This document shows, one piece after another, positions 17,245-25,652 of a DNA stretch of 64,000 nucleotides. The DNA is from Cytophagaceae bacterium. Its GTDB lineage: Bacteria > Bacteroidota > Bacteroidia > Cytophagales > Spirosomataceae. The number at the start of each line of letters is the position of its first letter. Positions within the stretch are counted from its first letter, which is position 1. A program made the translations under genes and the position numbers. The notes under the pieces were generated by a model. The model searched no databases and had not been told where the DNA came from. It saw nothing but the letters and a program-made list of their open reading frames with translations. The stretch is from contig JAIXOL010000067.1 of assembly GCA_027486845.1 (NCBI GenBank), positions 18,434 through 82,433 on the forward strand, in the 5' to 3' direction.

Positions 17245-17838
17245 TTAACCATGAATAGTTTCTGATTTTCCGTAGCGAGCTATTACAGAATCCTCGAATG
17301 CTATCCATTCTCGCCAACGTTTTTCAACGTCAATACCTACTCCATACTTGCGGGCATAAGTTATAAAAGTGGTATAATGCCCCGCTTCACTCTCCATGAG
17401 CTGTCTATAAAATATCGCCAACTCGGCATCTCTAATATTTTCTGAAAGTATCTTAAAACGTTCACAACTTCGGGCCTCTATCATGGCCGAAAAAAGGAGT
17501 CTTTCTACCAAAGCAGAAACACGACTGCCGTTGTTACTTCGCTTCATATAATCGGCTAGCTCTATTACATATTTATCTTTTTGCTCTCTTTTAAAATCTA
17601 ATCCTCGTTTTCTGATGATGGCGTGAACCATCTGAAAATGTTCTAATTCTTCCTTAGCTAAGGCCAATAAATCAGTTACAAGGTCTGGATATTCAGGATT
17701 GTTTGTAACAATGGTGATTGCATTGGTAGCAGCTTTTTGTTCACACCAAGCGTGGTCTGAAAGAATCTCTTCAATGTTTTTCTCAACAATATTGACCCAT
17801 CTTGGGTCGGTAGGCAATTTTAATCTTAAAACAGACAT
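17245..17838 (-). CDS. miaE: tRNA-(ms2io6A)-hydroxylase MiaE
   Basis: The 197-residue protein is a ferritin-like di-iron hydroxylase. Iron-ligand motifs typical of the family are visible: DHAWCEQKAA, KEELEHFQMVH (about 78-88), IEARSCERF and ESEAGHY. MiaE adds a hydroxyl to the isopentenyl group of ms2i6A at tRNA position 37, using O2. It is a single gene with repeats on both sides and no obvious partner; miaA and miaB are not in the window. The flanking direct repeats are unusual. Confidence 0.93.
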   Translation of the reverse strand: MSVLRLKLPTDPRWVNIVEKNIEEILSDHAWCEQKAATNAITIVTNNPEYPDLVTDLLALAKEELEHFQMVHAIIRKRGLDFKREQKDKYVIELADYMKRSNNGSRVSALVERLLFSAMIEARSCERFKILSENIRDAELAIFYRQLMESEAGHYTTFITYARKYGVGIDVEKRWREWIAFEDSVIARYGKSETIHG

Positions 17839-18225
17839 TCTTTTTCAATTATAAAAATTTTCTGCTCTGCGAAGACTTTTATCCGCAGTGGCGTTTTGAC
17901 ATACGAATGATATCATTTTGAAATTTATTCCCACGTTCGCCTAAGTAACAGCGAATGAATGGAGTATGTTAGGCTGATTTTAAAACCGTAGTGGAGCTAT
18001 CAGCCCTTGTTAAAATGGCATCTTTAATTTTTTCACAAATATACAAGAATGACTAACAAACTGACTAAATATAGAACAATTGGCTAAATGACTTAAGTAA
18101 TGTCAATAATACAAAGTCGATAATTTCCCACAGCAGGTCGATAAACATAGAAAATACCTTCATCGGTTGTAGATTTTTTGGGCTTATAGTAGTAACTTTC
18201 GTTTCAAGACAAATTATCAATAATC
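17839..18225. other. Intergenic region with several repeats between miaE and the M13 peptidase gene
   Basis: 387 bp without a gene. It contains a second GTTCGCCTA...AGCGAATGAA element (17935-17959), family B copy 2 (17974-18005), and a degenerate family A tail near 18050-18095 (GACTAAAT followed by GGCTAAAT). The promoter for the M13 gene must lie here; no clean TAnnTTTG is found, TAACTTTC near 18192 being nearest. Confidence 0.5.
17974..18005. repeat. Hairpin repeat, family B, copy 2
   Basis: Second copy of the unit at 17050-17081, with ends GGCTGAT and ATCAGCC forming a perfect 7-bp stem. Compared with copy 1 the stem differs on both sides in a compensating way. Confidence 0.65.
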
Positions 18226-20238
18226 ATGAAAAAACACCTACCTATTTTATTAATCCTTTGGTTTTTAGTAACCAGTATAAACATAAGTTTCGCTCAGAAA
18301 GTAAGCATTACGGGCATTGACCCTACACTAAAGCCTGGCGATGATTTCTTTATGTATGTCAACGCAAAATGGTATAATTCTACCGAAATTCCTTCTACAC
18401 AATCGGGTGTTGGGGCTTATTCGTTTATGAATTATCCGCAACGCATACGCCTACAAGGTATTTTAGATAGTGTTTCGGCTGCCAAAAGCCTCAAAGGTAG
18501 CATAGAACAGAAAGTGGGTGATTTTTATGCTTCTGGAATGGATACCATCACCATCGACAAAAGAGGTTTTGAGCCCGTAAAGCCAATGCTCAAGCAAATT
18601 GATGGCATCAAAGATGTGGCTGGAATCATGAAATATGTGGCCGACCAACAGAAGTTTAATAACTATTCTATTATCGGTTTTCGTGTTGGGCCAGATATTA
18701 AAAACAGTGCCGTTAATATCGTCAATTTAGGTCAAACAGGCATTGGTTTACCCGAAAGAGACTATTATTTTAGAACTGATTCTTCGACGCTTTTTATTCA
18801 GAAAGCTTATCAAAATTACCTAAGCACTTTGTTTAAACTTACGGGTATTGATGCAACTACGGCACGCAAAATGGCTTCGGGTGCGTACAATATTGAGAAA
18901 GAATTGGCGGCATCGCACAAAACCAATATCGAACGCCGAAATGTGCAGGCTAATTATAATAAAATGGCAGTTTCGGCTATCGCCCAAAAACAAACAAACA
19001 TTGGCTGGCAAGCATTTTTTACGGCATTGGGGGTGAAAATAGATTCGCTGAATGTGCAACAACCTGCCTATTATGACCGATTAAACGCTTTACTTGCTTC
19101 GTCATCAATCGAAGACTGGAAAGCTTATTTAAGAGCAAAAACGCTGGTTTCGTATGCTGATTTTTTAAGCAAACCTTTCACAAAAGCATCTTTTGAATAC
19201 GCTAAAGTGCTTTCAGGACAAGCGACTCAAAAGCCAAGGGGTGAAGATATTACAGATGCAGTAGATAAATCGCTCGGACATGGCCTTGCCCAACTTTATG
19301 TTAAAAAATACTTTCCTGAAGAAGCCAAGCGACGAATGAAGGAATTAGTGAAGAATTTGAAAACAGCCTTTGAAAATCGAATCAATAAACTTGAATGGAT
19401 GAGTGATTCGACCAAAACTAAAGCCAAAGAAAAACTCTATGCATTTACTGAAAAAATTGGCTACCCTGATAAATGGAGAGATTATTCGAAAGTAGTCATA
19501 AATCGTGGTACGTACTTTGAAAATAGATTGGCTACGAGCAAAAATGATTTTGTTTATGGAATTTCAAAAATAGGTCAACCTGTTGACCGTACTGAATGGG
19601 GAACAACTCCGCCAACGGTAACGGCCTACAACAATCCGCCATTGAATGAGATTGTTTTTCCTGCGGGAATTCTTCAGCCGCCGTATTTCGATATGAATGC
19701 CGATGATGCCCTTAATTATGGTGGCATTGGAATGGTAATTGGCCATGAAATCACGCATTCGTTTGATGACCAAGGAGCTTTATATGATAAACAAGGTAAT
19801 GTAAAAAACTGGTGGAAAGAAGCTGATTTTAAGAAATTTAAGGCTAAAACTCAACTCGTAATTGAGCAATACAATCAATTTACAGTACTCGATTCGATGC
19901 ACGTAAAAGGGGCTTTAACAGTTGGTGAAAATACGGCAGATATTGCAGGAATTGCCATTGCTTTCGATGCGTTTAAGCTAACCGAACAAGCAAAAAGTAA
20001 TGAAAAAATTGATGGATTTACGCCCGAACAGCGGTTCTTCATTTCAATTGCCAGAATTTGGCGAGTAAAAACCAAAGATGCCTACATGCGTACGTATGTA
20101 AATACTAACCCTCACTCGCCAGCAAAATGGCGTGTGAATGGCCCATTGATGAATTTTACGCCTTTCTACAAGGCATTTGATATAAAACCTGGCGATAAAA
20201 TGTACAAACCCGAAAGCGAACGAATTACTGTTTGGTAA
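18226..20238 (+). CDS. M13 family zinc metallopeptidase (neprilysin/PepO-like)
   Basis: A 670-residue protein with a Sec signal peptide (about residues 1-23), an all-helical M13 N-terminal domain and the catalytic domain at the C-terminal end. The zinc motif HEITH is at 507-511, with IGHEITHSFDDQGALYD around it, and the third ligand is Glu568 in ENTADIAG. The C-terminal PGDKMYKPESERITVW ends with the expected aromatic residue. It is exported and cuts short peptides. Single gene, closed by a bidirectional terminator. Confidence 0.95.
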   Translation: MKKHLPILLILWFLVTSINISFAQKVSITGIDPTLKPGDDFFMYVNAKWYNSTEIPSTQSGVGAYSFMNYPQRIRLQGILDSVSAAKSLKGSIEQKVGDFYASGMDTITIDKRGFEPVKPMLKQIDGIKDVAGIMKYVADQQKFNNYSIIGFRVGPDIKNSAVNIVNLGQTGIGLPERDYYFRTDSSTLFIQKAYQNYLSTLFKLTGIDATTARKMASGAYNIEKELAASHKTNIERRNVQANYNKMAVSAIAQKQTNIGWQAFFTALGVKIDSLNVQQPAYYDRLNALLASSSIEDWKAYLRAKTLVSYADFLSKPFTKASFEYAKVLSGQATQKPRGEDITDAVDKSLGHGLAQLYVKKYFPEEAKRRMKELVKNLKTAFENRINKLEWMSDSTKTKAKEKLYAFTEKIGYPDKWRDYSKVVINRGTYFENRLATSKNDFVYGISKIGQPVDRTEWGTTPPTVTAYNNPPLNEIVFPAGILQPPYFDMNADDALNYGGIGMVIGHEITHSFDDQGALYDKQGNVKNWWKEADFKKFKAKTQLVIEQYNQFTVLDSMHVKGALTVGENTADIAGIAIAFDAFKLTEQAKSNEKIDGFTPEQRFFISIARIWRVKTKDAYMRTYVNTNPHSPAKWRVNGPLMNFTPFYKAFDIKPGDKMYKPESERITVW

Positions 20239-20256
20239 GAATTTAATTATTGTATA

Positions 20257-20301
20257 AAAAAACACCTCTGCAAAGAATATTTCTTCACAGAGGTGTTTTT
20301 T
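20257..20301. terminator. Bidirectional terminator
   Basis: A perfect 14-bp inverted repeat (20257-20270 and 20288-20301) with A and T tracts on the two sides, lying between convergent genes. Confidence 0.85.
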
Positions 20302-20312
20302 TATAGCTAAGA

Positions 20313-20495
20313 TTACTTACGATTTCTAAGTTTCTTATCATCAACAGTTTTATTGAGAAACTGATTGATTTTTTCGATGTCGTAACTCATCTGAATTTCG
20401 CCAAAAGAGTTTATTTTTATATCGAAACCATCCAAATCTTTGTGCACACGAGGTTTTTCTTCGTTTGGTTTTTCATCTGTTTTTTTCTTTGCCAT
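20313..20495 (-). CDS. Small conserved-looking charged protein
   Basis: From the ATG at 20495 (MAKKKTDEKPNEEKPR) it has 60 residues; an upstream in-frame ATG at 20531 gives a less protein-like beginning. The N-terminal third is Lys/Glu/Pro-rich and probably disordered; the rest, DGFDIKINSFGEIQMSYDIEKINQFLNKTV, looks folded. Similar short proteins occur in many Bacteroidota as hypothetical. It ends next to a bidirectional terminator and is about 90 nt from the gltX stop, same strand. Confidence 0.7.
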   Translation of the reverse strand: MAKKKTDEKPNEEKPRVHKDLDGFDIKINSFGEIQMSYDIEKINQFLNKTVDDKKLRNRK

Positions 20496-20585
20496 GATAT
20501 TTTTTAATAAATGTGTTGGAAATATATACAAACAATAGGGAATATCAAATTAACAAATTCACCATCCTCGTTTTGATTTTTAGGA

Positions 20586-22091
20586 CTAAGCTAAAGCAAT
20601 AACCGCTTTTTCAATGCGTGAAATAACTTCGGCTTTGCCCAAAATCTCCAACGTTAGCATCAAATCTGGGCCTTTTCCTACACCTGTAATCACCAAACGG
20701 AAGGCCTGCATCACTTTTCCTGCTTTGATTCCCGCTGCTTCAAGAGCTGGGAAAATGGTGTCATGAATGTTCTGCGAAGTAAAATCAGCATCGTTTATAC
20801 CAGCAATCGCCTCTTTAATTACGCCCATTGCTTTGCGAGCATCATCATTCCACTTTGATTTAGCTATTTCTTCGTCATAAACATTTGGTGCTTCAAAAAT
20901 GAATGGCACTTCCGAAACTATTTCCAGCGGAAAAGTTACACGGTCTTTCATCAAATATACTAATTTAACTGCTAACTCATCAGTTAAATCTGCTTTTGAT
21001 TCTTTGATGATTGTTGCCAATTCACCTTCAGATTTCGACTTAATATAATGCTGATTAAACCACTTTGCCTTATCAATCATAAATCTCGCACCTGCTTTAT
21101 GGATTTTATCTAAACTAAACGAATCAATCAATTCGTCCATCGTGAAAAACTCCTGCTCAGTGCCAGGATTCCAGCCCAAAAATGCCAAGAAATTGACAAC
21201 CGCTTCGGGCAAATAACCATCTTGCTTGAAACCACGAGCGATTTCTTGTGTGAAAGGGTCTTGCCACTCCAATGGAAAAATCGGGAAATTACCTAACAAA
21301 CCATCACGTTTGCTAAGTTTTCCGTTGCCTTCTGGTTTCAAAAGTAGCGGTAAGTGTGCAAACTCTGGTGCTTTCCAACCAAATGCTTTGTATAATAATA
21401 TATGTAATGGAGCAGAAGGCAACCATTCTTCTCCACGAATTACGTGTGTGATTTCCATCAAATGGTCGTCAACGATGTTGGCTAAGTGATAAGTTGGCAT
21501 TCCGTCTGATTTCAATAAAACTTTATCGTCAATCGTCGAAGAATGAACCACAACCCAGTCACGAATAATATCTTTGAAGCGAATCTCTTCTTTCAAAGGC
21601 ACTTTCAAACGAATCACATAAGCATCGCCGTTGGCAATTCTGGCCTCAACATCTTCTTTCGTAAGCGTGATTGAGTTTTTCATTTGCATTCTCGTAACGG
21701 CATTGTACGACATATTGTCAACTTTAGCTTCTTCGAGACGCTTACGCATTTCGTCTAATTCTTCGGCGGTATCGAAAGCATAATAGGCTTTTCCTTCTGA
21801 AATTAATTGGTCGGCATATTGGCGATACATCGGTTTTCTTTCCGACTGGCGATATGGAGCATGCGAGCCTCCAACCCCTTGACCTTCATCGATTTCGATA
21901 CCTACCCATTTTAAGGCTTGTAAAATATAATCTTCGGCACCGGGTACATAGCGAGTTTGGTCAGTATCTTCGACACGGAGAAGCATTTTTCCGCCCATTT
22001 TGCGGGCAAAAAGATAATTATACAAAGCAGTACGAACACCTCCGATATGTAGAGGGCCTGTTGGACTGGGAGCAAATCTTACACGAACCAT
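20586..22091 (-). CDS. gltX: Glutamyl-tRNA synthetase
   Basis: The start at 22091 (MVRVRFAPSPTGPLHIGG) fits the family; the frame is open upstream, but that part is not related to the enzyme. The 501-residue protein is a class I synthetase with the HIGH motif as HIGG (residues 15-18) and the KMSKS motif as KLSKR (about 257). It attaches glutamate to tRNA-Glu. Whether it is discriminating or also charges tRNA-Gln is not clear from the sequence; no gatCAB or glnS is visible here. Confidence 0.96.
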   Translation of the reverse strand: MVRVRFAPSPTGPLHIGGVRTALYNYLFARKMGGKMLLRVEDTDQTRYVPGAEDYILQALKWVGIEIDEGQGVGGSHAPYRQSERKPMYRQYADQLISEGKAYYAFDTAEELDEMRKRLEEAKVDNMSYNAVTRMQMKNSITLTKEDVEARIANGDAYVIRLKVPLKEEIRFKDIIRDWVVVHSSTIDDKVLLKSDGMPTYHLANIVDDHLMEITHVIRGEEWLPSAPLHILLYKAFGWKAPEFAHLPLLLKPEGNGKLSKRDGLLGNFPIFPLEWQDPFTQEIARGFKQDGYLPEAVVNFLAFLGWNPGTEQEFFTMDELIDSFSLDKIHKAGARFMIDKAKWFNQHYIKSKSEGELATIIKESKADLTDELAVKLVYLMKDRVTFPLEIVSEVPFIFEAPNVYDEEIAKSKWNDDARKAMGVIKEAIAGINDADFTSQNIHDTIFPALEAAGIKAGKVMQAFRLVITGVGKGPDLMLTLEILGKAEVISRIEKAVIALA

Positions 22092-22240
22092 AATTGTAGG
22101 GCGAACTTCGAGTTCGCTCAAAAAAATAGAATAATAAAAAAACAGAAAACACAAGTTGGAATCGGAACGGTCCGCCGCAGCGGTTGCGAACAACATTGTG
22201 GAACAAACGGGTCGCAAAATTACAGAAAATTATGCAAGAA

Positions 22241-22753
22241 TTATACTTTCGGCTTTTTATAAAGTGGCACAGTGCTGCAAGGCTCGCCAAACATAATGCT
22301 TTGTGCATAAGGACGCAAACGGCGAGTGACTTCCACATACGCACTCGTAGGAACAGCAACTTTACTGCAACCTTTTACTACTACTCTTGTGCCTTCGTAT
22401 TCTTGGAAATTGATTTTTGAAAGTGCTTCTTCGTAAAGTTTAGTTTCTAAATCTGTCAAACTTCCAAAAACAACCATGTGAGCGTAAGGTTCAAGCTGAA
22501 TCGCCAAAAGCATATAAGCCCAAGTTGGCACAATGGCATCTTCGGAGCAGGTAATGGCTACGTTTTTGTCCGAATATTGGCTCCAATCATGAGCTTTAAT
22601 AAATTCTCTGAAATCTTTTTCTTTCAGAATCAAACCCATGAAAAGGTTATCTTTCAAATCATAAACTACTCGTTCGCCTGTGTGGTAATAATCTTCTAAG
22701 TCGAGCGATAATAAACCGCTTTTGGCTACTCTATTTACTATTATATCTTCCAT
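22241..22753 (-). CDS. DUF2480 family protein
   Basis: The 170-residue protein starts MEDIIVNRVAKSGLLSLDLEDYY and has ITCSEDAIVPTWAYMLL and GCSKVAVPTSAYVEVTRRL, the typical signs of DUF2480, a family almost limited to Bacteroidota. Two similar halves with a conserved Cys each suggest an internal duplication. Function unknown. It is upstream of gltX on the same strand with a gap of about 150 nt, and is insulated on the other side by a terminator hairpin. Confidence 0.9.
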   Translation of the reverse strand: MEDIIVNRVAKSGLLSLDLEDYYHTGERVVYDLKDNLFMGLILKEKDFREFIKAHDWSQYSDKNVAITCSEDAIVPTWAYMLLAIQLEPYAHMVVFGSLTDLETKLYEEALSKINFQEYEGTRVVVKGCSKVAVPTSAYVEVTRRLRPYAQSIMFGEPCSTVPLYKKPKV

Positions 22754-22785
22754 TTCGACTAATTTAAAACAAGTATTACGTTACT

Positions 22786-22818
22786 AAGGAAGGCTTCCCT
22801 CCAAGGGAAGCCTTCCTT
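22786..22818 (-). terminator. Terminator of the membrane protein gene
   Basis: A perfect 14-bp stem (22786-22799 and 22805-22818) with a 5-nt loop, about 30 nt after the stop of the leftward membrane protein gene. Confidence 0.7.
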
Positions 22819-22848
22819 AAAATCACTTCTTTACAAACAACAAATCTC

Positions 22849-23805
22849 TTATTCAGAAAGTTTAGTTTCCGAATTATGTTCTTTATTGGTTTGTGTTTCC
22901 TGACTTACTTCTTCTTTAATTATGAGTTCAATGATTATTGGCTTAGGTGTGAGCGGAATCGGACGGAGAGAAACAAAATCAAAGGCATTGCTTAGATTCC
23001 AAGTGCGAATAAAAACTCTACAAAAGATAAAAAACTGTTGGATGATAAACATCAACCAAATTTTAAAACCCGAAGTCATGCCAATAGTCGATTCAAGTAT
23101 TAGGTAAACCAAAATTACTGCAAAGCCAACCAAAACTATCGCCCAATAAACTTGCATGGTTTTGAAATTTCGGAAAATATACTCGGTAGCTTTCCAAAAT
23201 GCTTTCCACGGATTTAGTAAATCATCTCGATGTAATAAAACTCTGGCGTAGTCGCCCACATTGAGCAAAAACGTAATGATAAAGAAAGTAAAAGCACTCG
23301 GAAAAATCATCCATGCCACAAAAGTTGGCTCTGTTTTTCCATCGGCAATCACTCCAAAAATGCCAAATACGATAAAAGTAGCTAATAAGGCAATGATAAG
23401 AAAAATGATCTGAACTATAAATAACACAAAAAATCGGAGGAAATAATGCCAAGAATTTTTCAGAAATTCGCTCAGCTTGAAAGTATCACGGATTGTAAAT
23501 TGGCTCAGAATCCCACCCGAAAAGAAAATATTTAATATTGTGTAAAGACCAGCCAAGAGTAAACTAACAGGCATAATTGAAACCAAAGATTTGCCGTTTT
23601 TGTGCATAAAATCATAGAAAACCGTAAAATCAAAATCTTTGATTAGCTTCTCGAACGCCAACGATTGTTCTGATTCGGCTTTGATAATACTAAAGCTCGG
23701 AAAAGCAACGATAAGCCCCAAAGTGAAGTTTACCAAAAATATAACCAAAACTATTTGCCAGTTTTGAGCGGTACGACGGAAGGCTTGTCTCAGAATTGTA
23801 AACAT
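22849..23805 (-). CDS. Integral membrane protein of unknown function
   Basis: The start MFTILRQAFRRTAQNWQIVL at 23805 is preferred over the open extension upstream. The 318-residue protein has about six membrane segments (near 20-40, 85-110, 130-160, 180-200, 225-245 and 250-270), with a basic N-terminus and a polar C-terminal tail of about 50 residues rich in Glu/Thr/Asn. I do not recognise a named family. It is separated from its neighbours by a terminator and a 90-nt gap. Confidence 0.75.
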   Translation of the reverse strand: MFTILRQAFRRTAQNWQIVLVIFLVNFTLGLIVAFPSFSIIKAESEQSLAFEKLIKDFDFTVFYDFMHKNGKSLVSIMPVSLLLAGLYTILNIFFSGGILSQFTIRDTFKLSEFLKNSWHYFLRFFVLFIVQIIFLIIALLATFIVFGIFGVIADGKTEPTFVAWMIFPSAFTFFIITFLLNVGDYARVLLHRDDLLNPWKAFWKATEYIFRNFKTMQVYWAIVLVGFAVILVYLILESTIGMTSGFKIWLMFIIQQFFIFCRVFIRTWNLSNAFDFVSLRPIPLTPKPIIIELIIKEEVSQETQTNKEHNSETKLSE

Positions 23806-23895
23806 CAGGCAGTTGGTATTAAAGCACAATGAAGAATTTTGATTATGGATATTTTATGTTGTTTTTGTTTCCTAAAAAAATATGGAATTTATTAC

Positions 23896-24225
23896 TCATG
23901 GATTTAGTTTTTCATTGTTTTTGTGGCGTAATAAATCACGTTTGGTTTTCTTTTCGAGATTTTTGCGGAGAGCTTCCGTGAGGTCGATACCTGTTTGATT
24001 AGCCAAACAAATCAAGACAAAAAGTACGTCGGCCATTTCGTCGCCCAAATCTTTGTTTTTGTCTGATTCCTTTTCCGACTGTTCGCCGTAGCGGCGTGCC
24101 ATGATTCGAGCCACTTCGCCCACTTCTTCCATGAGCATTGCCGTATTGGTCAATTCATTAAAATACCTTACGCCAATTGTCGTAATCCATTTATCAACAA
24201 TCTTTTGTGCTTCTTCTATGGTCAT
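23896..24225 (-). CDS. MazG-like nucleotide pyrophosphohydrolase
   Basis: The 109-residue all-helical protein has the metal-binding pattern of the MazG family: EEVGEVAR (about 33-40) and GDEMADVLF (about 61-69). These enzymes split nucleoside triphosphates to monophosphate and pyrophosphate and often act in house-cleaning. The short single-domain form is typical of Bacteroidota. It lies 90 nt from the membrane protein gene on the same strand. Confidence 0.9.
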   Translation of the reverse strand: MTIEEAQKIVDKWITTIGVRYFNELTNTAMLMEEVGEVARIMARRYGEQSEKESDKNKDLGDEMADVLFVLICLANQTGIDLTEALRKNLEKKTKRDLLRHKNNEKLNP

Positions 24226-24389
24226 TTTTTATCAGATATTAGACATGAGACAAAAGAAGAAAAAGAATTTGCATGATTTCTCTTGTCTTTTGTCTGATGT
24301 CTTGAATTCTATTTCACAAAGCTAATCAAAAAAATGATTCTTGAAATACTTAATTCGATTCAACGTTAGTAGAAAAGAATCAAAACTTA

Positions 24390-24397
24390 TAACTTTG
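24390..24397 (+). promoter_or_regulatory. Candidate -7 box of the M28 lipoprotein gene
   Basis: TAACTTTG matches TAnnTTTG, 54 nt before the ATG at 24451; the -33 region is weak. Confidence 0.45.
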
Positions 24398-24450
24398 CTA
24401 AACTACTGGAGCATTCTATTGGAATCATCCGATTTTATTCAAAATTTACT

Positions 24451-25473
24451 ATGAATTTACTGAAATACACTTGCTATTTGTCTATTTTTACCATTTCTAC
24501 GGCTTTTGTTGGTTGTAAACAATCGGTCAGTTCGGAAGAAACTTCTACCTCAACCGAAACTGTGAAACTTGCAACTGCACCATCATTTAACGCTGACACA
24601 GCCTATAATTATATAGCAAAACAAGTAAAGTTTGGTCCGAGAATTCCAAATTCGGCAGCTCACGAAAAATGTGGCGATTGGATGGCAAGTGAACTAAAAA
24701 AACTTGGTTGTGAGGTGATTGAACAAAAATTCAAGCCAGTTACTTACGATGGAAAAGTCCTAAATGCTCGAAATATTATCGGAAGCATTAATCCACAAGC
24801 TACCAAGAGAATCGTATTGGCTTCGCACTGGGATACTCGCCCATTTTCGGATGATGATTCAACCGCAAAAGATAAACCTTTTGATTCGGCCAACGATGGC
24901 CCAAGTGGCGTAGCTGTTATTTTTGAGATTTTACGCACAATTCAAAATTCTGCACAAAAACCAAATATTGGCATTGATGTTGTATTATTTGATGTTGAAG
25001 ATTGGGGACCGCCAAATAGTTATACAAAAGAAGTAACGATTCCGAATGGTGGCTGGTTGATGGGTTCTGAATATTGGTCGAGAAATTTGCACAAACCTAA
25101 TTACTCGGCATATTTCGGAATTTTGTTTGATATGGTTGGAGCAAAAGGAGCAACTTTCACAAAAGACAATGCTTCGATGCAATACGCTCCTGCGGTGATG
25201 AATAGCGTTTGGGGCATTGCGAGTCAGTTGGGTTATAGCCAATATTTCTTGAATCAAGATTTTGGTAATATCACCGATGATCATGTGCCGGTTAACGTAA
25301 ATGCAAAAATCCCGATGATTGATATTTGTGATTTGCGTCCGACTTCTGGCAATACTTTTGGCGATTATCATCATACTCAAAAAGACAATATGAGTATCAT
25401 AGATAAAGGCACTTTAAAGGCTGTCGGACAGACAGTTTTACAAGTTTTATACGAAGAAAGTAGGGTGCAATAA
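24451..25473 (+). CDS. M28 family lipoprotein, glutaminyl cyclase-like
   Basis: The 340-residue protein has a lipoprotein signal (lipobox FVG-C, Cys about residue 22) followed by a Ser/Thr-rich linker. The catalytic domain shows zinc-site motifs SHWDTRPFS (about 130), NDGPSGVAV (about 151) and DVEDWGPPN (about 183), which resemble glutaminyl-peptide cyclotransferases within M28. It may form N-terminal pyroglutamate on exported proteins or act as an aminopeptidase. It is likely attached to the membrane on the periplasmic side and stands as a single gene. Confidence 0.85.
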   Translation: MNLLKYTCYLSIFTISTAFVGCKQSVSSEETSTSTETVKLATAPSFNADTAYNYIAKQVKFGPRIPNSAAHEKCGDWMASELKKLGCEVIEQKFKPVTYDGKVLNARNIIGSINPQATKRIVLASHWDTRPFSDDDSTAKDKPFDSANDGPSGVAVIFEILRTIQNSAQKPNIGIDVVLFDVEDWGPPNSYTKEVTIPNGGWLMGSEYWSRNLHKPNYSAYFGILFDMVGAKGATFTKDNASMQYAPAVMNSVWGIASQLGYSQYFLNQDFGNITDDHVPVNVNAKIPMIDICDLRPTSGNTFGDYHHTQKDNMSIIDKGTLKAVGQTVLQVLYEESRVQ

Positions 25474-25562
25474 AAAAAAGATTGTCTTGACAACCATTTT
25501 TGCATTTTTCTTTGACAATATTGCATATTATTTGTTACTTCGCAAATATAAATAACTAATAG

Positions 25563-25602
25563 GTCGAGTGTGGTACACCTACCGACTGCAATAAACAGGT
25601 GT
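25563..25602 (+). promoter_or_regulatory. Structured leader upstream of ilvE with two exclusive hairpins
   Basis: The segment ACACCT (25575-25580) can pair either with upstream GTGT (25568-25571, extended by GTCG/CGAC at 25563-25566 and 25583-25586) or with downstream AGGTGT (25597-25602). The two structures cannot form together. It does not match a riboswitch class I can name. Confidence 0.35.
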
Positions 25603-25652
25603 CATACTTAAGCTAAAGTAAATCAAATTGCCATCATTCAAATTTTTTTGTT

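Noticed and set aside
22092..22217. Extension of gltX to 22217
   Set aside because: The class I synthetase normally begins right at the MVRVRFAPSPTG segment; the extra 42 residues have no match to the family.
25563..25620. SAM-II-like riboswitch before ilvE
   Set aside because: GCTAAA is present near 25612, but the P1 stem and pseudoknot parts of SAM-II are not.
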